Shown in pieces: positions 43,333 through 53,107 of a DNA stretch of 64,000 bases. Position 1 is the stretch's first letter. Each line of letters starts with the position of its first letter. The notes under the pieces are model-generated. The model was given only the letters and a program-made list of their open reading frames with translations, did no database searches and had not been told where the DNA came from. Source of the DNA: CAWJFJ01 sp963800065 (lineage in GTDB: Bacteria; Actinomycetota; Acidimicrobiia; Acidimicrobiales; UBA8190); contig CAWCZO010000011.1 in NCBI GenBank assembly GCA_963800065.1, positions 372,001-436,000 on the forward strand, given 5' to 3'. A program made the translations under genes and the position numbers.

Positions 43333-43359
43333 TTGGCACTCAGAGGGCGAGAGTGCCAA
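43333..43359 (+). promoter_or_regulatory. CIRCE-type HrcA operator
   Basis: TTGGCACTC (43333-43341), a 9-base spacer, then the exact complement GAGTGCCAA (43351-43359). This is the CIRCE architecture TTAGCACTC-N9-GAGTGCTAA with one symmetric change. It ends 21 bp before the fmdB start codon; a possible -10 (TAGACT) lies at its left edge. Confidence 0.85.
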
Positions 43360-43380
43360 TCACGGAAAGGGTCGGGACGG

Positions 43381-43788
43381 ATGCCGACATACGAATACGC
43401 GTGCACGTCCTGTGGCGAGCACGTCGAGGTCGTCCAGTCCTTTCGCGACGACCCCCTGACCACCTGCCCGGCCTGCGGCGGTCCTCTCCGCAAGGTCTTC
43501 GGGTCCATCGGGGTCATGTTCAAGGGGCCCGGCTTCTACAAGAACGACAGCCGCACCGCGGCCAAGGAGTCGGCGTCGTCGAAGGAGTCGAAGGAGTCGA
43601 AGGCGACGACACCGTCCGAGGCGTCGGGTTCGTCCAAGGACGGCTCCGCTTCGTCGAAGGAGAAGACCTCCGCGGGATCGTCTGACTCCTCGTCGGGCGA
43701 CAAGGGCGCCCCTCCGAAGTCCGGATCCTCGTCGGGGAAGTCGGAGGGAGCCTCGGGCAAGTCGGGGTCGTCGGCCGCCGCTTCCTAG
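43381..43788 (+). CDS. FmdB-family zinc-ribbon protein with Ser/Lys-rich tail
   Basis: A 135-residue protein. The first 45 residues are the FmdB zinc ribbon: MPTYEYACTSCGEHVEVVQS and CPACGGPLRKVFG, with two CxxC pairs. FYKNDSR marks the end of the conserved part; the remaining 75 residues are a disordered Ser/Lys/Gly tail built from SSKE-like repeats. The biochemical role of the family is unclear. The CIRCE operator in front suggests heat-shock control by HrcA. An AAAGGG ribosome binding site fits the ATG. Confidence 0.85.
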   Translation: MPTYEYACTSCGEHVEVVQSFRDDPLTTCPACGGPLRKVFGSIGVMFKGPGFYKNDSRTAAKESASSKESKESKATTPSEASGSSKDGSASSKEKTSAGSSDSSSGDKGAPPKSGSSSGKSEGASGKSGSSAAAS

Positions 43789-43834
43789 CGGCTGCCTCGT
43801 CGCCCGCCACGACGACGGGTGTTTCGGGGCTTTC

Positions 43835-45214
43835 CTACTCGCCGCTCAGGACCATGCCGTCGACGGCCAGGGTCTGTCCGGCGGCCAGGCCCGGGAGCCA
43901 CTCGACGTCACCGCCGACGTGGACGATCGACTGCAACATGCGCTGCAACGTCGATGCGATCGTTCCTTCGCGCACCGGCTCGGCCAACACTCCACCCCGG
44001 ATCATCAGCCCCTCCGCCCCCACCGAGAAGTCCCCGCTCACCGGATTGACCCCGGAGTGCACTCCCGTCACCGATTGGACGAAGAAACCCTCGCCCACCT
44101 GGTTGAGGATCTCGTCGGCATCGAGCGATCCCGGGGCCAGCAGGAGGGCGCGGCACCCGGCTACCGGCGTGGTGGCGTAGCCGCCCCGCACGGCCGAGGC
44201 CGTCGACACCGTCCCGGCCCGGCGGGCGGCGGTGGTATCGAAGACGAAGCGACGCAGGATCCCGCCGTCGATGAGGACGTTGCGGCGGCAGGCGAGTCCC
44301 TCGGCATCATGGGTGGAGGCGCCGAAGGCACGGGGGTCGGTGGGGTCGTCGACAAGGGTCACCAGTGGGCAGGCCACCTCCTCACCGATCCGGTCGGCGA
44401 AGATCGAGCGACCCTTGGTCACCGCCTCGCCCGACAGAGCCGAGGAGATCACGGACAACAACGTGGACGTGACCCGGGAGTCGAGCACCACCACGCAACG
44501 ACCCGACTTCACCTTGGTGGCCCCCAGCATCCGCGTGGCCCGCACGATGGCGTCCGTCGCCGCCCGGTCGGCGTCGAGATCGGCGGGACCGCGTCCGGCG
44601 CTGAAGCCCACGCCCGTCTGGCTGTCGGTTCCTTCGCCGGCGATGGCGGAAACCGACAGACTGCAGATCGTGCGTCGGGCCGTCGCCGTGATGCCGGTCG
44701 AGGTGGCGATGGCCGCTTCGGCCGCCATGTCCCCGTAGTCGGCGGCGTCGACCTGGCGCACCCGGGGGTCCCCGCCCCGCACCCGCCGTTCGAGCTCCAG
44801 GGCCATCTCGACCTTGGCGCTGGTCGGGAGCGAGCTCAGGGTGTCGTCCCACAGGTCGAGCGATGCCGGCGCCACGTCGTCGGGGCGGGCCAGGCCGAGA
44901 TTCTCGTCGACGGTGGCGAAGGTGGCGTTGTCACGCGCTTCGGCCAGGGTCTCGACGATGGCCTCCTCGTCGAGGGTGCCGGCGTAGGCGAACCCTTGGC
45001 GCTGGCCGGCCACCACCCTGATCCCCACCCCCGCCGATGCCGCCGACGACAGCTGCTCGATCTCACCGTCGTAGGCGCGCACGTCGGTCTCAACCCCGCG
45101 CGAGGCGTACACCTCGAGCTCCTCGCCCGGGCGGGCCTGGTCGGCGACACGGGAGACCAGGCTCAGGAGATCGTCGACCGACGCCGCCTCCCGGCGCGTC
45201 GAGGTGTCAGTCAC
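43835..45214 (-). CDS. tldE: TldE/PmbA subunit of the TldD-TldE protease
   Basis: A 459-residue, metal-free partner in the TldD/E protease. IEQLSSAASAGVGIRVVAGQRQGFAY is the conserved N-terminal part and VTGVHSGVNPVSGDFSVGAEGLMI with GGVLAEPVREGTIAS the C-terminal hallmark. The HExxxH site is absent, as expected for TldE. The GTG start overlaps the tldD stop by 8 bases. The complex clears unfolded peptides and matures some ribosomal peptides; no RiPP precursor was seen nearby. Confidence 0.92.
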   Translation of the reverse strand: MTDTSTRREAASVDDLLSLVSRVADQARPGEELEVYASRGVETDVRAYDGEIEQLSSAASAGVGIRVVAGQRQGFAYAGTLDEEAIVETLAEARDNATFATVDENLGLARPDDVAPASLDLWDDTLSSLPTSAKVEMALELERRVRGGDPRVRQVDAADYGDMAAEAAIATSTGITATARRTICSLSVSAIAGEGTDSQTGVGFSAGRGPADLDADRAATDAIVRATRMLGATKVKSGRCVVVLDSRVTSTLLSVISSALSGEAVTKGRSIFADRIGEEVACPLVTLVDDPTDPRAFGASTHDAEGLACRRNVLIDGGILRRFVFDTTAARRAGTVSTASAVRGGYATTPVAGCRALLLAPGSLDADEILNQVGEGFFVQSVTGVHSGVNPVSGDFSVGAEGLMIRGGVLAEPVREGTIASTLQRMLQSIVHVGGDVEWLPGLAAGQTLAVDGMVLSGE

Positions 45215-46625
45215 CGGCCGTTCCTCCGATCGTCACGCCCGTGATGCGCAGTGTGGGCTGGCCCGTTCCCACCGGAACACTCTGCCCGTCCTTGCCGCAC
45301 GTACCGGGCGACGTGGCGAAGTCATTGGCCACGGCGTCGATCCGGCGCAGCACCTCGGGCCCGTTTCCGATCAGATTGGCGTCGCGCAGCGGCTCGGTGA
45401 GACGGCCGTTCTCGATGAGGTAGGCCTCCACGGTACCGAAGACGAAGTCCCCCGTCGTGGTGTTGACCTGGCCGCCGCCGAGCTTGGCCACGTAGACACC
45501 GGTCGGGGTCTGGGCCAGCAACTCGTCGGGGTCGGCGTCACCGTCGATGAGGAACGTGTTCGTCATCCGCACCATGGGCAGGTCGCGGTAGCTCTGTCGC
45601 CGGCCGTTTCCCGACGACTGCCGACCCTCCTGGCGGGCCCGCAGGTAGTCCCACATGTACTCGGTCAGGACCCCGTTCTCGATGAGGACGTTGCGCCGGG
45701 CCGCGTGGCCCTCGTCATCGACGGCGAAGGTCCCCCACTCGCGTCCGATGGTCCCGTCGTCCACCAGCGTCACCAGGGGGCTCGCCACCTGGGCCCCCAC
45801 CTGACCCACGTAGACCGAGGCGTCCTTGGCGATATGGTCGGCTTCCAGGCCGTGGCCGCACGCCTCGTGGAACAGGATCCCGCCGCTGCCCGAGGCCAGG
45901 ACGATGGGCACTTCCCCGCTGGGGGCCGGCCGAGCCGACAGCTTGGTCAGGGCCCGCCGGGCGGCAGCCCCGGCCACCTCCTCCACGTCGACGGTGTCGA
46001 ACAGCTCGAAACCGACGGTGAAGGCCGCCGTCTCGTAGCCGGTCTGCATACCGGTGTCGCCCACCGCCACACACGACACCGAGAAGCGCGAGCGGACCTG
46101 ATCGTCGGCCACCAGCACCCCGTCACTGTTGGCCACCAGGATCCGCCGCCGGCTGTCGCCGTAGCCGGCCGAGACCTGGGTCACGGCCGAGCCCGCCGAC
46201 CGGGCCGCGTCGTCGGCGCGGGCCAGCAGTTCGATCTTTCTCCTCTTCTCCACGTCCTCGGGGAAGATGGTGACGTCGTAGGGTCGTGTCGGCTCGGAGG
46301 GCGACAGTGCCACCGTCCGGGTCCCGTTGGCGTCGCGGGCCACCGCCGCCGCCGCCTCGGCCGCCGCCAGCAGGCCGGCCTCGCTCAGGTCGGCGGTGTG
46401 GGCGTAGCCGGTGGTCTCTCCCACCACGACCCGCACCCCGGCGCCCCGGTCCCGGCCCGATGACAACTCCTCCACCCGGCCGTCGTCGAGCGAGGCCGAC
46501 GTGGCCCGGCGGTCCTCGACGAAGACCTCGGCGAATTCGCCCCCCCGGCGCAGGGCGGAGTCGAGCACCCGCTCGACCACGACCCTGTCGACGAGCAGTG
46601 CCGTCCCTGACGATGCGTCGCTCAC
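45207..46625 (-). CDS. tldD: TldD metalloprotease subunit
   Basis: A 472-residue catalytic subunit. LFHEACGHGLEAD carries the HExxxH zinc site, and ENGVLTEYMWDYLRARQEG and MTNTFLIDGDADPDELLAQ are family signatures. The start is taken at GTG 46625 with AAAGGA upstream; the open frame extends to 46763 but that part is low-complexity. It forms an operon with tldE. Confidence 0.94.
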   Translation of the reverse strand: MSDASSGTALLVDRVVVERVLDSALRRGGEFAEVFVEDRRATSASLDDGRVEELSSGRDRGAGVRVVVGETTGYAHTADLSEAGLLAAAEAAAAVARDANGTRTVALSPSEPTRPYDVTIFPEDVEKRRKIELLARADDAARSAGSAVTQVSAGYGDSRRRILVANSDGVLVADDQVRSRFSVSCVAVGDTGMQTGYETAAFTVGFELFDTVDVEEVAGAAARRALTKLSARPAPSGEVPIVLASGSGGILFHEACGHGLEADHIAKDASVYVGQVGAQVASPLVTLVDDGTIGREWGTFAVDDEGHAARRNVLIENGVLTEYMWDYLRARQEGRQSSGNGRRQSYRDLPMVRMTNTFLIDGDADPDELLAQTPTGVYVAKLGGGQVNTTTGDFVFGTVEAYLIENGRLTEPLRDANLIGNGPEVLRRIDAVANDFATSPGTCGKDGQSVPVGTGQPTLRITGVTIGGTAGD

Positions 46626-46807
46626 CGGCGCTTCCTTTCTCGGAACCGGTCGCGCCCGGCACCGATGTCTCGGGGCCGGTCGCCCCCGCTGGCCGCCGGG
46701 ACCGTGCCCGACGGTCGACGCGGCCCGTCCTTGCCGACGGCGATCCGGCTGGCGGGTCCTCATCGACCGTGCTGGCCGGGGGCGCCCGTCTTTCGTATCG
46801 TACCGCC

Positions 46808-47185
46808 GTGACCCTCGACCCCGGCCGCAGCGGTGGCGCCTCCCTCGTGGTCGGCGATCAGGACACCGCCGTCGCCCTGGGCTCGGGGGACGTGGACGTC
46901 CTGGCCACCCCCCGACTGATCTCCCTGTGCGAGGAGGCGACGGTCGACGCCGTGGCGGGAACCCTGGGAGAGGGGCGTACCAGCGTCGGGGTCCGCGTCC
47001 AGTTCGACCACCTGGCCCCGGTCCGGGTGGGCTCGCGGGTCACGGCCGAGGCCATCCTCGAGAAGGTGGAGGGTCGACGGCTCATCTTCACCGTCAGCGC
47101 CACCGACGCCGCCGGTCTGGTGGGTGCGGGCCGCGTCACCAGGGTCGTCGTCGACATCGAGGGCTTCCTGGCCAAGGCCCGCTGA
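46808..47185 (+). CDS. Hotdog-fold thioesterase, fluoroacetyl-CoA thioesterase (FlK)-like
   Basis: A 125-residue single hotdog domain. ATPRLISLCEEATVDAVAG is the conserved helix with the catalytic acidic residue, and VGVRVQFDHLAPVRVGSRV contains the His expected in FlK-type thioesterases. It probably hydrolyses an acyl-CoA as a detox or housekeeping step; fluoroacetyl-CoA need not be the substrate. The GTG at 46808 is the best start. It is divergent from tldD. Confidence 0.75.
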   Translation: MTLDPGRSGGASLVVGDQDTAVALGSGDVDVLATPRLISLCEEATVDAVAGTLGEGRTSVGVRVQFDHLAPVRVGSRVTAEAILEKVEGRRLIFTVSATDAAGLVGAGRVTRVVVDIEGFLAKAR

Positions 47186-47217
47186 CCGTCACACGGGCGG
47201 AGATCCCGAGAGCGCCG

Positions 47218-47979
47218 TCAGACCCCTCGGCCGAGGACGCCACCGAGCACGCCGCCGACCATCCCGCTGCCCACGGCGTCGCCGCGGTGCTCGTCACCGC
47301 CGAGGTACTCCGACAAGGCCTGGGCAAGGACCGGCAGCGGCATGCTCTGCAGCCAGATGTTCCCGGGGCCGGTGAGCGAGACCAGATGGTGCCCGTCGGC
47401 ACCCATGTAGCGGTTGGCGATGCCCTTGAGCCGGATCACCTGGAAGTTCACGCAGTCCTGGAACATGCCGACGTGTCCCGGGTGGACGAGCAGGCTCTGG
47501 CCCGCCACCAGCTCGTAGGTCACGATCTCGCCGGACAGCTCCACCCAGGCCTGGCCCTCCCCTTCGAGCCGCTGGAGGATGAAGCCGTCCCCGCCCCACA
47601 GGCCGCCCTTGAAGGTCTGCTGGAGACCGATCGTGGGGGTGATTCCCGGTGTCCCGCACATCCATCCGTGCCGATGCACCAGGTAGCCCTGACCCGGGGC
47701 GATCTGGATGGGGAGGATGCGCCCCGGCAGCTTGCTGGCGAAGGTGATCATCCCCTGGCCCCCGACGGCCTCGTAGCGGGTCAGGAAGATCCCCCCTCCC
47801 CCGACGGCCCGCTTCAGACCGGCCATGAGGCCGCCGCCGCCGCCCGTGTTGGCCGTCTGCGTCATCTGCATGTTGGCCGTCATCCACGACAGGTCCCCAT
47901 GGGTCGAGACGAGCGCCTCGCCCGGGTCGAGGAGCATCTCCAGCACCGGCATGGTCGTGCCGTTGACGTTCGCCTGCAT
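47218..47979 (-). CDS. AIM24 / TerB-associated beta-barrel family protein
   Basis: A 253-residue member of the AIM24 family (DUF124), a double-psi-type beta fold. EMLLDPGEALVSTHGDLSWM, GGGGIFLTRYEAVGGQGMIT and GEIVTYELVAGQSLLVHPGHV are family stretches. The C-terminal tail is Gly/Val-rich. Bacterial function is unknown; members often accompany membrane-stress or tellurite-type systems. A GGGGGAGAG purine tract precedes the ATG at 47979. Confidence 0.8.
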   Translation of the reverse strand: MQANVNGTTMPVLEMLLDPGEALVSTHGDLSWMTANMQMTQTANTGGGGGLMAGLKRAVGGGGIFLTRYEAVGGQGMITFASKLPGRILPIQIAPGQGYLVHRHGWMCGTPGITPTIGLQQTFKGGLWGGDGFILQRLEGEGQAWVELSGEIVTYELVAGQSLLVHPGHVGMFQDCVNFQVIRLKGIANRYMGADGHHLVSLTGPGNIWLQSMPLPVLAQALSEYLGGDEHRGDAVGSGMVGGVLGGVLGRGV

Positions 47980-48150
47980 CACGCTCTCCCCCTCGATGGC
48001 CGGACCACGCCGGCGGCCGTCTGGACGATGGCATTCTGCCGCGTCAGCCGCCCGCCGCGCTCGATACCCGGCCACCGCTGACCTCCTTCGGCCGTCCGGC
48101 GGCGCCGGTGCTCCGGTGGGATCCGGCGGGGGCCGTGCGAAGCTCACTCC

Positions 48151-49461
48151 ATGGGCCAGACGCTTCGACCCGTGCGCGCCACCTTCGTCGCCTTCGGGAT
48201 CTTCTGGGGCACCTGGGCCGTGGCGGCGACCAACATCGAGCGCAGCCTCCACCTCTCGGCCGGGCGCCTCGGTCTCCTCCTCTCGGCATCGATCGGCGCC
48301 GGGGGATTGGCCGCCGCCGGCAGCGGCGGGCTGGCCGAACGCTGGGGCACGGCCCGCTTCCTCAGCCGGACGTTGGTGGGTTGGGGTGTGGTCCTGGTGG
48401 CCACCGCCGGTGTGGCCCGGGGTGCGGCCTTCGTCGTCACCTTCGTCCTGAGCATGATGACGGCGGGTCTGGTGGACATGGCCATGAACGCGGCGGCGGC
48501 CGCCGGTGTGGCCGGGGACGCCGGACGGATGATGCGCTTCCACGCCCTCTTCAACGCGGGCGCTCTCATCGGAGCGGCGGCGGCCGGCGGCCTCCTGCGG
48601 GCCGGGTTGTCGTGGCGGTGGGCGTGGGCGGCGGTGGGCGTGGGCGGCCTCGCCCTGGCGGTCCGCACCCGGACGGCGTGGCTGCCCGGGTCCGTCGATC
48701 ACGGCGCCGCAGCCGCCGCCGGCGGTGCGTCGCCCGGCGGTATCTCGAGCGGCGGTACGTCGAGTGGCGGTACGTCGAGCGGCGGCGGCTCACTCAGCGC
48801 TGCGCCCAAGGCGCGTTCGGGGTGGCTGCGCTCGGTGGCCGCCATCCGGTCGCAGCACCTCGTGGTGCTGGCCACGGTGTTCGCCCTCACCGCCATGGTC
48901 GAGGGTGGTATCGACACATGGGGCGTGCTCTACCTGAGGACCCATCTCGCCGCCGGGGTCCTTCTGGGGGCGGGCGCCTACTGCATCGGTCAGGCCATCG
49001 CCGTGTCGACGCGGGGCGGGGCGGGGGGCCGTATCGGTCGCATCGGACCGCGTTGGGGTCTCGTCATCGGTGCCGCCGTGGCCGCCGGTGGCCTGGCCAT
49101 CGAGGCGGGCGCCGATCACGCGGCGACGGCCGCCATCGGGCTGGCCCTCGCCGCCGGGGGCATCTCCCTGTGCTGGCCGCTCGTCATGGCCGTGGCCTCC
49201 ACCGTGGCCCTGGCCTCGACCCCGGTCGGCTCCCCGGGTCCCGGCGCCGCCAGTGCCCAGGGTGACGCCGTCACCCCCGCCGCCCTGGTGGGCGCCCTCA
49301 CGGCGGCCGGATACGTCGGGTGGGTGGCCGGTCCCGCCGTGGTCGGCTGGGTGGCCGACGCCGCCGGTCTGAGCACCGGTCTGTTCCTGCTGGCGGGCCT
49401 GGCCGGCACCGCCGCCGTGGTCCTGGCGCTGATCCCCGCTCGTCCGTCCGCGGTAGCGTGA
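48151..49461 (+). CDS. Major facilitator superfamily transporter
   Basis: A 436-residue transporter with twelve probable helices. After the first loop, RLGLLLSASIGAGGLAAAGSGGLAERWGTARFLS fits the MFS motif between helices 2 and 3. A central cytoplasmic loop has a short repeat (SSGGTSSGG from a 15-base unit near 48740-48790). The substrate is unknown; it resembles the drug/sugar exporter subgroup of actinobacteria. dxs follows 37 bp downstream. Confidence 0.82.
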   Translation: MGQTLRPVRATFVAFGIFWGTWAVAATNIERSLHLSAGRLGLLLSASIGAGGLAAAGSGGLAERWGTARFLSRTLVGWGVVLVATAGVARGAAFVVTFVLSMMTAGLVDMAMNAAAAAGVAGDAGRMMRFHALFNAGALIGAAAAGGLLRAGLSWRWAWAAVGVGGLALAVRTRTAWLPGSVDHGAAAAAGGASPGGISSGGTSSGGTSSGGGSLSAAPKARSGWLRSVAAIRSQHLVVLATVFALTAMVEGGIDTWGVLYLRTHLAAGVLLGAGAYCIGQAIAVSTRGGAGGRIGRIGPRWGLVIGAAVAAGGLAIEAGADHAATAAIGLALAAGGISLCWPLVMAVASTVALASTPVGSPGPGAASAQGDAVTPAALVGALTAAGYVGWVAGPAVVGWVADAAGLSTGLFLLAGLAGTAAVVLALIPARPSAVA

Positions 49462-49498
49462 CTGCTCGGGGCATCCCGCGCCCCCGACGACGCCACCG

Positions 49499-51401
49499 AT
49501 GCCCATGCTCCTCGACGACATCCACGAACCCGCCGACCTGCGCAAGCTGTCGCCCGAGCAACTCGACCAGTTGTCCGCGGAGATCCGCTCCTTCATCGTC
49601 GAGACCGTCACCACCACCGGCGGTCACCTGGGCTCGAACCTCGGCGTCGTGGAGCTCACCCTGGCCCTGCACCGGGTCTTCGACTCGCCGCGTGACGTCA
49701 TCCTCTGGGACACGGGCCATCAGGCCTACGTCCACAAGCTCGTCACCGGCCGCCGAGGTGACTTCGCCTCCTTGAAGCAAGCGGGCGGCCTCTCCGGTTA
49801 CCCGTCGCGCGCCGAGTCCGCCCACGACTGGGTGGAGAACAGCCACGCCTCCACCGCCCTCAGCTACGCCCACGGCATCGCCACGGGGTTCCACCTCCAC
49901 GGTGAGGACGAACGACGCGTCGTGGCCGTCCTGGGCGACGGCGCCCTCACCGGCGGCATGGCCTACGAAGCGCTCAACAACCTCGGTCACGCCGGCAGCC
50001 GGGTCGTCATCGTTCTCAACGACAACGGCCGTTCGTACGCACCGACGGTCTCGCAAGCTCTCGTCCGGCCTGACCCATCTGCGGCTCAACCCCTCCTACG
50101 TCCACGCCCGCGAGCGGGTCCGGCTCCTCCTGCGACGGATCCCCGGTCTCGGTGGACTGGCCTACTCCGGCGTCCACGGTCTGGCCATCGCCGTCCGCGA
50201 GGTGGTCACCCCCCACCGCTTCTTCGAGGCCCTCGGGGTCCGCTACGCCGGTCCCATCGACGGCCATGACATCGCCGGCATGGAGCAGGCGCTGGCCAAC
50301 GCCGCCGAATGGGACGGGCCCATCGTCGTCCACGTCCTCACCCAGAAGGGGTGCGGCTACGGTCCGGCCGAGGAGGACGAGGTCCAGCGCCTGCACGACT
50401 ACAAGGTCCAGCCTCCGAACACCGTGGCCCCCTTGTCCTACACCGACGCCTTCACCCGCGCCCTGGTGGCCGCCGCCGACCGCAGCGAGGACGTGGTGGC
50501 CATCACGGCCGCCATGCCGGGCCCCACCGGCCTCATCCCCTTCGAGGCCAAGTACCCGGAGCGCTTCCTCGACGTCGGGATCGCCGAGCAGCACGCCGTG
50601 ACGGCGGCGGCCGGAATGGCCATGGCCGGACTACGCCCGGTGGTGGCCGTCTACTCCACCTTCTTCAGCCGCGCCTTCGACCAGGCCAACCTGGACGTGG
50701 GACTTCACCGCCTGCCCGTGGTCTTCGTGCTCGACAGGGCCGGGATCACCGGTGACGACGGCCCCAGCCACCACGGCATCCTCGACCTCTCCCTGACGCT
50801 GGCCATACCGGGCATGACCGTCTTCGCCCCGTCGTCGGCCGCCGAGGTGGGGCCCATGCTCGACACGGCGCTGACCCTCGACGGCCCCTCGGTGGTGCGC
50901 TTCCCGAAGACGCCGTCGCGCCAGGTGGGACCCGAGGGCGTCGGCCGCGGACTCTCGGCGCGCCGGGTCCATCGCGGCGACGGGACCGTCTGCATCCTGG
51001 CCGTGGGCAAGCTGGTGGAGGCGGCCGAGGAAGCGGCGGCCAAGCTCGCCGCCGACGGCGTCGACGCCACCGTCTGGGACGTCCGCGTGGTGTCGCCGCC
51101 CGATCCCGAGATGCTGATGGACGCCGCCGCCCACGGGCTGGTGGTGACCGTGGAGGACGGCATCCGCGTGGGGGGTGCGGGGACCTTCCTCCTCGACGCC
51201 ATGCGCTGCCTCCCCGGTACCGACCGCCCCCTGCCCCCCGTCCGCATCCTGGGGGTCCCCCGCTCGTACATCGCCCAGGGAAAGCCCGACCTCATCCTGT
51301 CCGAGCTCGGTCTCGACGGGCCCGGCATCGCCTCCACGGTGACCGCAGCCCTGGCCGACGAGCGCGAGCGCCTCCACCTGGCCTCACCGGATCCGACCTG
51401 A
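49499..51401 (+). CDS. dxs: 1-deoxy-D-xylulose-5-phosphate synthase, interrupted by a frameshift
   Basis: First enzyme of the MEP isoprenoid pathway, ThDP-dependent. The part from 49499 has GGHLGSNLGVVELTLALH, WDTGHQAYVHKL and GDGALTGGMAYEALNNLG. It runs to LNDNGRSYAPTVSQ, then leaves the family. The sequence resumes in another frame at about 50055 with KLSSGLTHLRLNPSY and continues to the end (IDGHD, DVGIAEQHAVTAAAGMA, RAGITGDDGPSHHG). One extra C near 50054 (TCGCAAGC instead of TCGAAGC) explains it; joined, the protein has about 633 residues, normal length. All motifs are intact. Confidence 0.92.
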
Positions 51402-51455
51402 CGTCCGCTTCCGTCCCTGACCCCCGCCCCCCGGCCCGCCCTTTTCCGGCCGTAT

Positions 51456-51469
51456 AGAAACTTGTTCTA
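51456..51469 (+). promoter_or_regulatory. KstR-like operator upstream of the FadD19-like gene
   Basis: AGAAACTTGTTCTA fits the KstR consensus TNNAACNNGTTNNA at all but the first base, and lies 12 bp before the ATG. It is embedded in the longer near-palindrome TAGAAACTTGTTCTA. A binding TetR-family regulator such as KstR is likely. Confidence 0.6.
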
Positions 51470-51480
51470 GTTTGTCGGGG

Positions 51481-53103
51481 ATGGAATTCAACCTGGCCGA
51501 CCTCTTCGAGGCCGCCGTCGACGCCTTCGGGGACCGTGAGTACATCGTCGCCGAGGGCCGTCGCCTCACCTACGCCCAGATGGAGGACCGGGCCAACCGT
51601 CTGGCCCACCACCTGGCCGCTCAGGGGGTCCGGAAGGGGGAGCACGTCGGCATCTACGCCCTGAACAGCACCGAGTGGGTGACCACGGCCTGGGCCGTCT
51701 TCAAGCTCCGGGCCGTCTGGGTCAACATCAACTACCGCTACGTCCACGACGAGCTGCGCTACCTCTTCACCAACGCCGATCTCGTGGCCCTGGTCCACCA
51801 GCGCCAGTTCTCACCCCGGGTGGCCGCCCTCCTGCCCGAGTTGCCGGCCCTGCGCCACGTCATCGTCATCGACGACGATAGCCAGGAGCCCGATCCCTGT
51901 CCCGACGCCGTCGACTTCGAGGCGGCCCTCGAAGCCGCCTCCCCCGAACGCGATTTCGGCCGTCGTTCCGGTGACGACATCTACATCCTCTACACCGGCG
52001 GCACCACCGGCATGCCCAAGGGCGTGGTCTGGCGCCATGAGGACGTCTTCTTCGCCCTGGGCGGCGGGATCGACGCCATGACGGGGACGCGCATGGAACG
52101 GCCCGAGCAGATGGTGGAGAAGGGCCTGGCGGCCGGCGGACCGCTCACCTTCCTTCCCATCGCCCCTCTGATGCACGGCGCCACCCAGTGGGGCGTCATG
52201 GGACAGAGCTTCACCGGCAACCGGGTCATCCTGGTGGCCAAGTTCGATCCCCACGAGGTGTGGTCCCTGGTCGAGCGCGAGAAGGTCAACATGGTGATGA
52301 TCACCGGCGACGCCATGGGCAAGCCCCTCATCGAAGCTCTCGACGAGGCCGGCACCTCCTACGACCTCTCCTCACTCATCGGCTTCACGTCCACGGCGGC
52401 GCTGTTCTCGCCTTCGGTCAAGGACGAGTTCTTCCGCCATTTCCCCAACCTCGTCATGACCGACGCCGTCGGCTCGTCCGAGTCCGGCAACAACGGGATC
52501 ACCCACGTGAAACGGGGCGAGACGGCCATGAGGAGCGGACCCACGGTGACCTCGCTGGGCGAGACGGTGGTTTTCGACGATTCGCTCAACCTCGTCGCCC
52601 CCGGTTCGGGCGTGGTCGGGAAGATCGCCCGCTCGGGCAACATCCCCGTCGGCTACTACAACGACCCCAAGAAGACGGCCGAGGTCTTCATCAACGTCAA
52701 GGGCAAGCGCTTCGTCATGCCCGGGGACTTCGCCACCGTCGAGACCGACGGCTCGGTCACTCTCCTCGGCCGGGGTTCGATCTGCATCAACTCCGGCGGG
52801 GAGAAGATCTTCCCCGAGGAGGTCGAAGCCGTCGTCCGCTCGCACCCCGACGTCATGGACGCCATCGTCGTGGGCGCCCCCGACGAGCGCTTCGGCCAGC
52901 GCGTCGCCGCCATCGTGGAGCCCCGTCCGGGGCACGCGGCACCGTCCCTCGAATCCGTCCAGGAGCACTGCCGGGACCACGTCGCCGGTTACAAGGTGCC
53001 CCGCCAGCTCCACGTGGTCGACAAGATCGAACGTTCCCCGAGCGGGAAACCCGACTATCCGTGGGCGAACGCCATCGTCACCACGGAGGCCGGCTCCACC
53101 TGA
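51481..53103 (+). CDS. Acyl-CoA synthetase, FadD19-like (sterol side-chain type)
   Basis: A 540-residue ATP-dependent acyl-CoA ligase. YTGGTTGMPKGVVWRHED is the P-loop-type AMP motif, STAALFSPSVKDEFF and TDAVGSSESG the substrate and A5 motifs, and GYKVPRQLHVVDKIERSPSGKPDY the C-terminal catalytic Lys region. Much of the sequence tracks FadD19, the ligase for C24 sterol side chains (NLADL, DRANRLAHHL, INSGGEKIFPEEVEAVV). ATG 51481 directly follows an operator. A KstR-like site in front and a FadD17-like gene nearby support sterol catabolism; the exact substrate is inference. Confidence 0.88.
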   Translation: MEFNLADLFEAAVDAFGDREYIVAEGRRLTYAQMEDRANRLAHHLAAQGVRKGEHVGIYALNSTEWVTTAWAVFKLRAVWVNINYRYVHDELRYLFTNADLVALVHQRQFSPRVAALLPELPALRHVIVIDDDSQEPDPCPDAVDFEAALEAASPERDFGRRSGDDIYILYTGGTTGMPKGVVWRHEDVFFALGGGIDAMTGTRMERPEQMVEKGLAAGGPLTFLPIAPLMHGATQWGVMGQSFTGNRVILVAKFDPHEVWSLVEREKVNMVMITGDAMGKPLIEALDEAGTSYDLSSLIGFTSTAALFSPSVKDEFFRHFPNLVMTDAVGSSESGNNGITHVKRGETAMRSGPTVTSLGETVVFDDSLNLVAPGSGVVGKIARSGNIPVGYYNDPKKTAEVFINVKGKRFVMPGDFATVETDGSVTLLGRGSICINSGGEKIFPEEVEAVVRSHPDVMDAIVVGAPDERFGQRVAAIVEPRPGHAAPSLESVQEHCRDHVAGYKVPRQLHVVDKIERSPSGKPDYPWANAIVTTEAGST

Positions 53104-53107
53104 CGAC

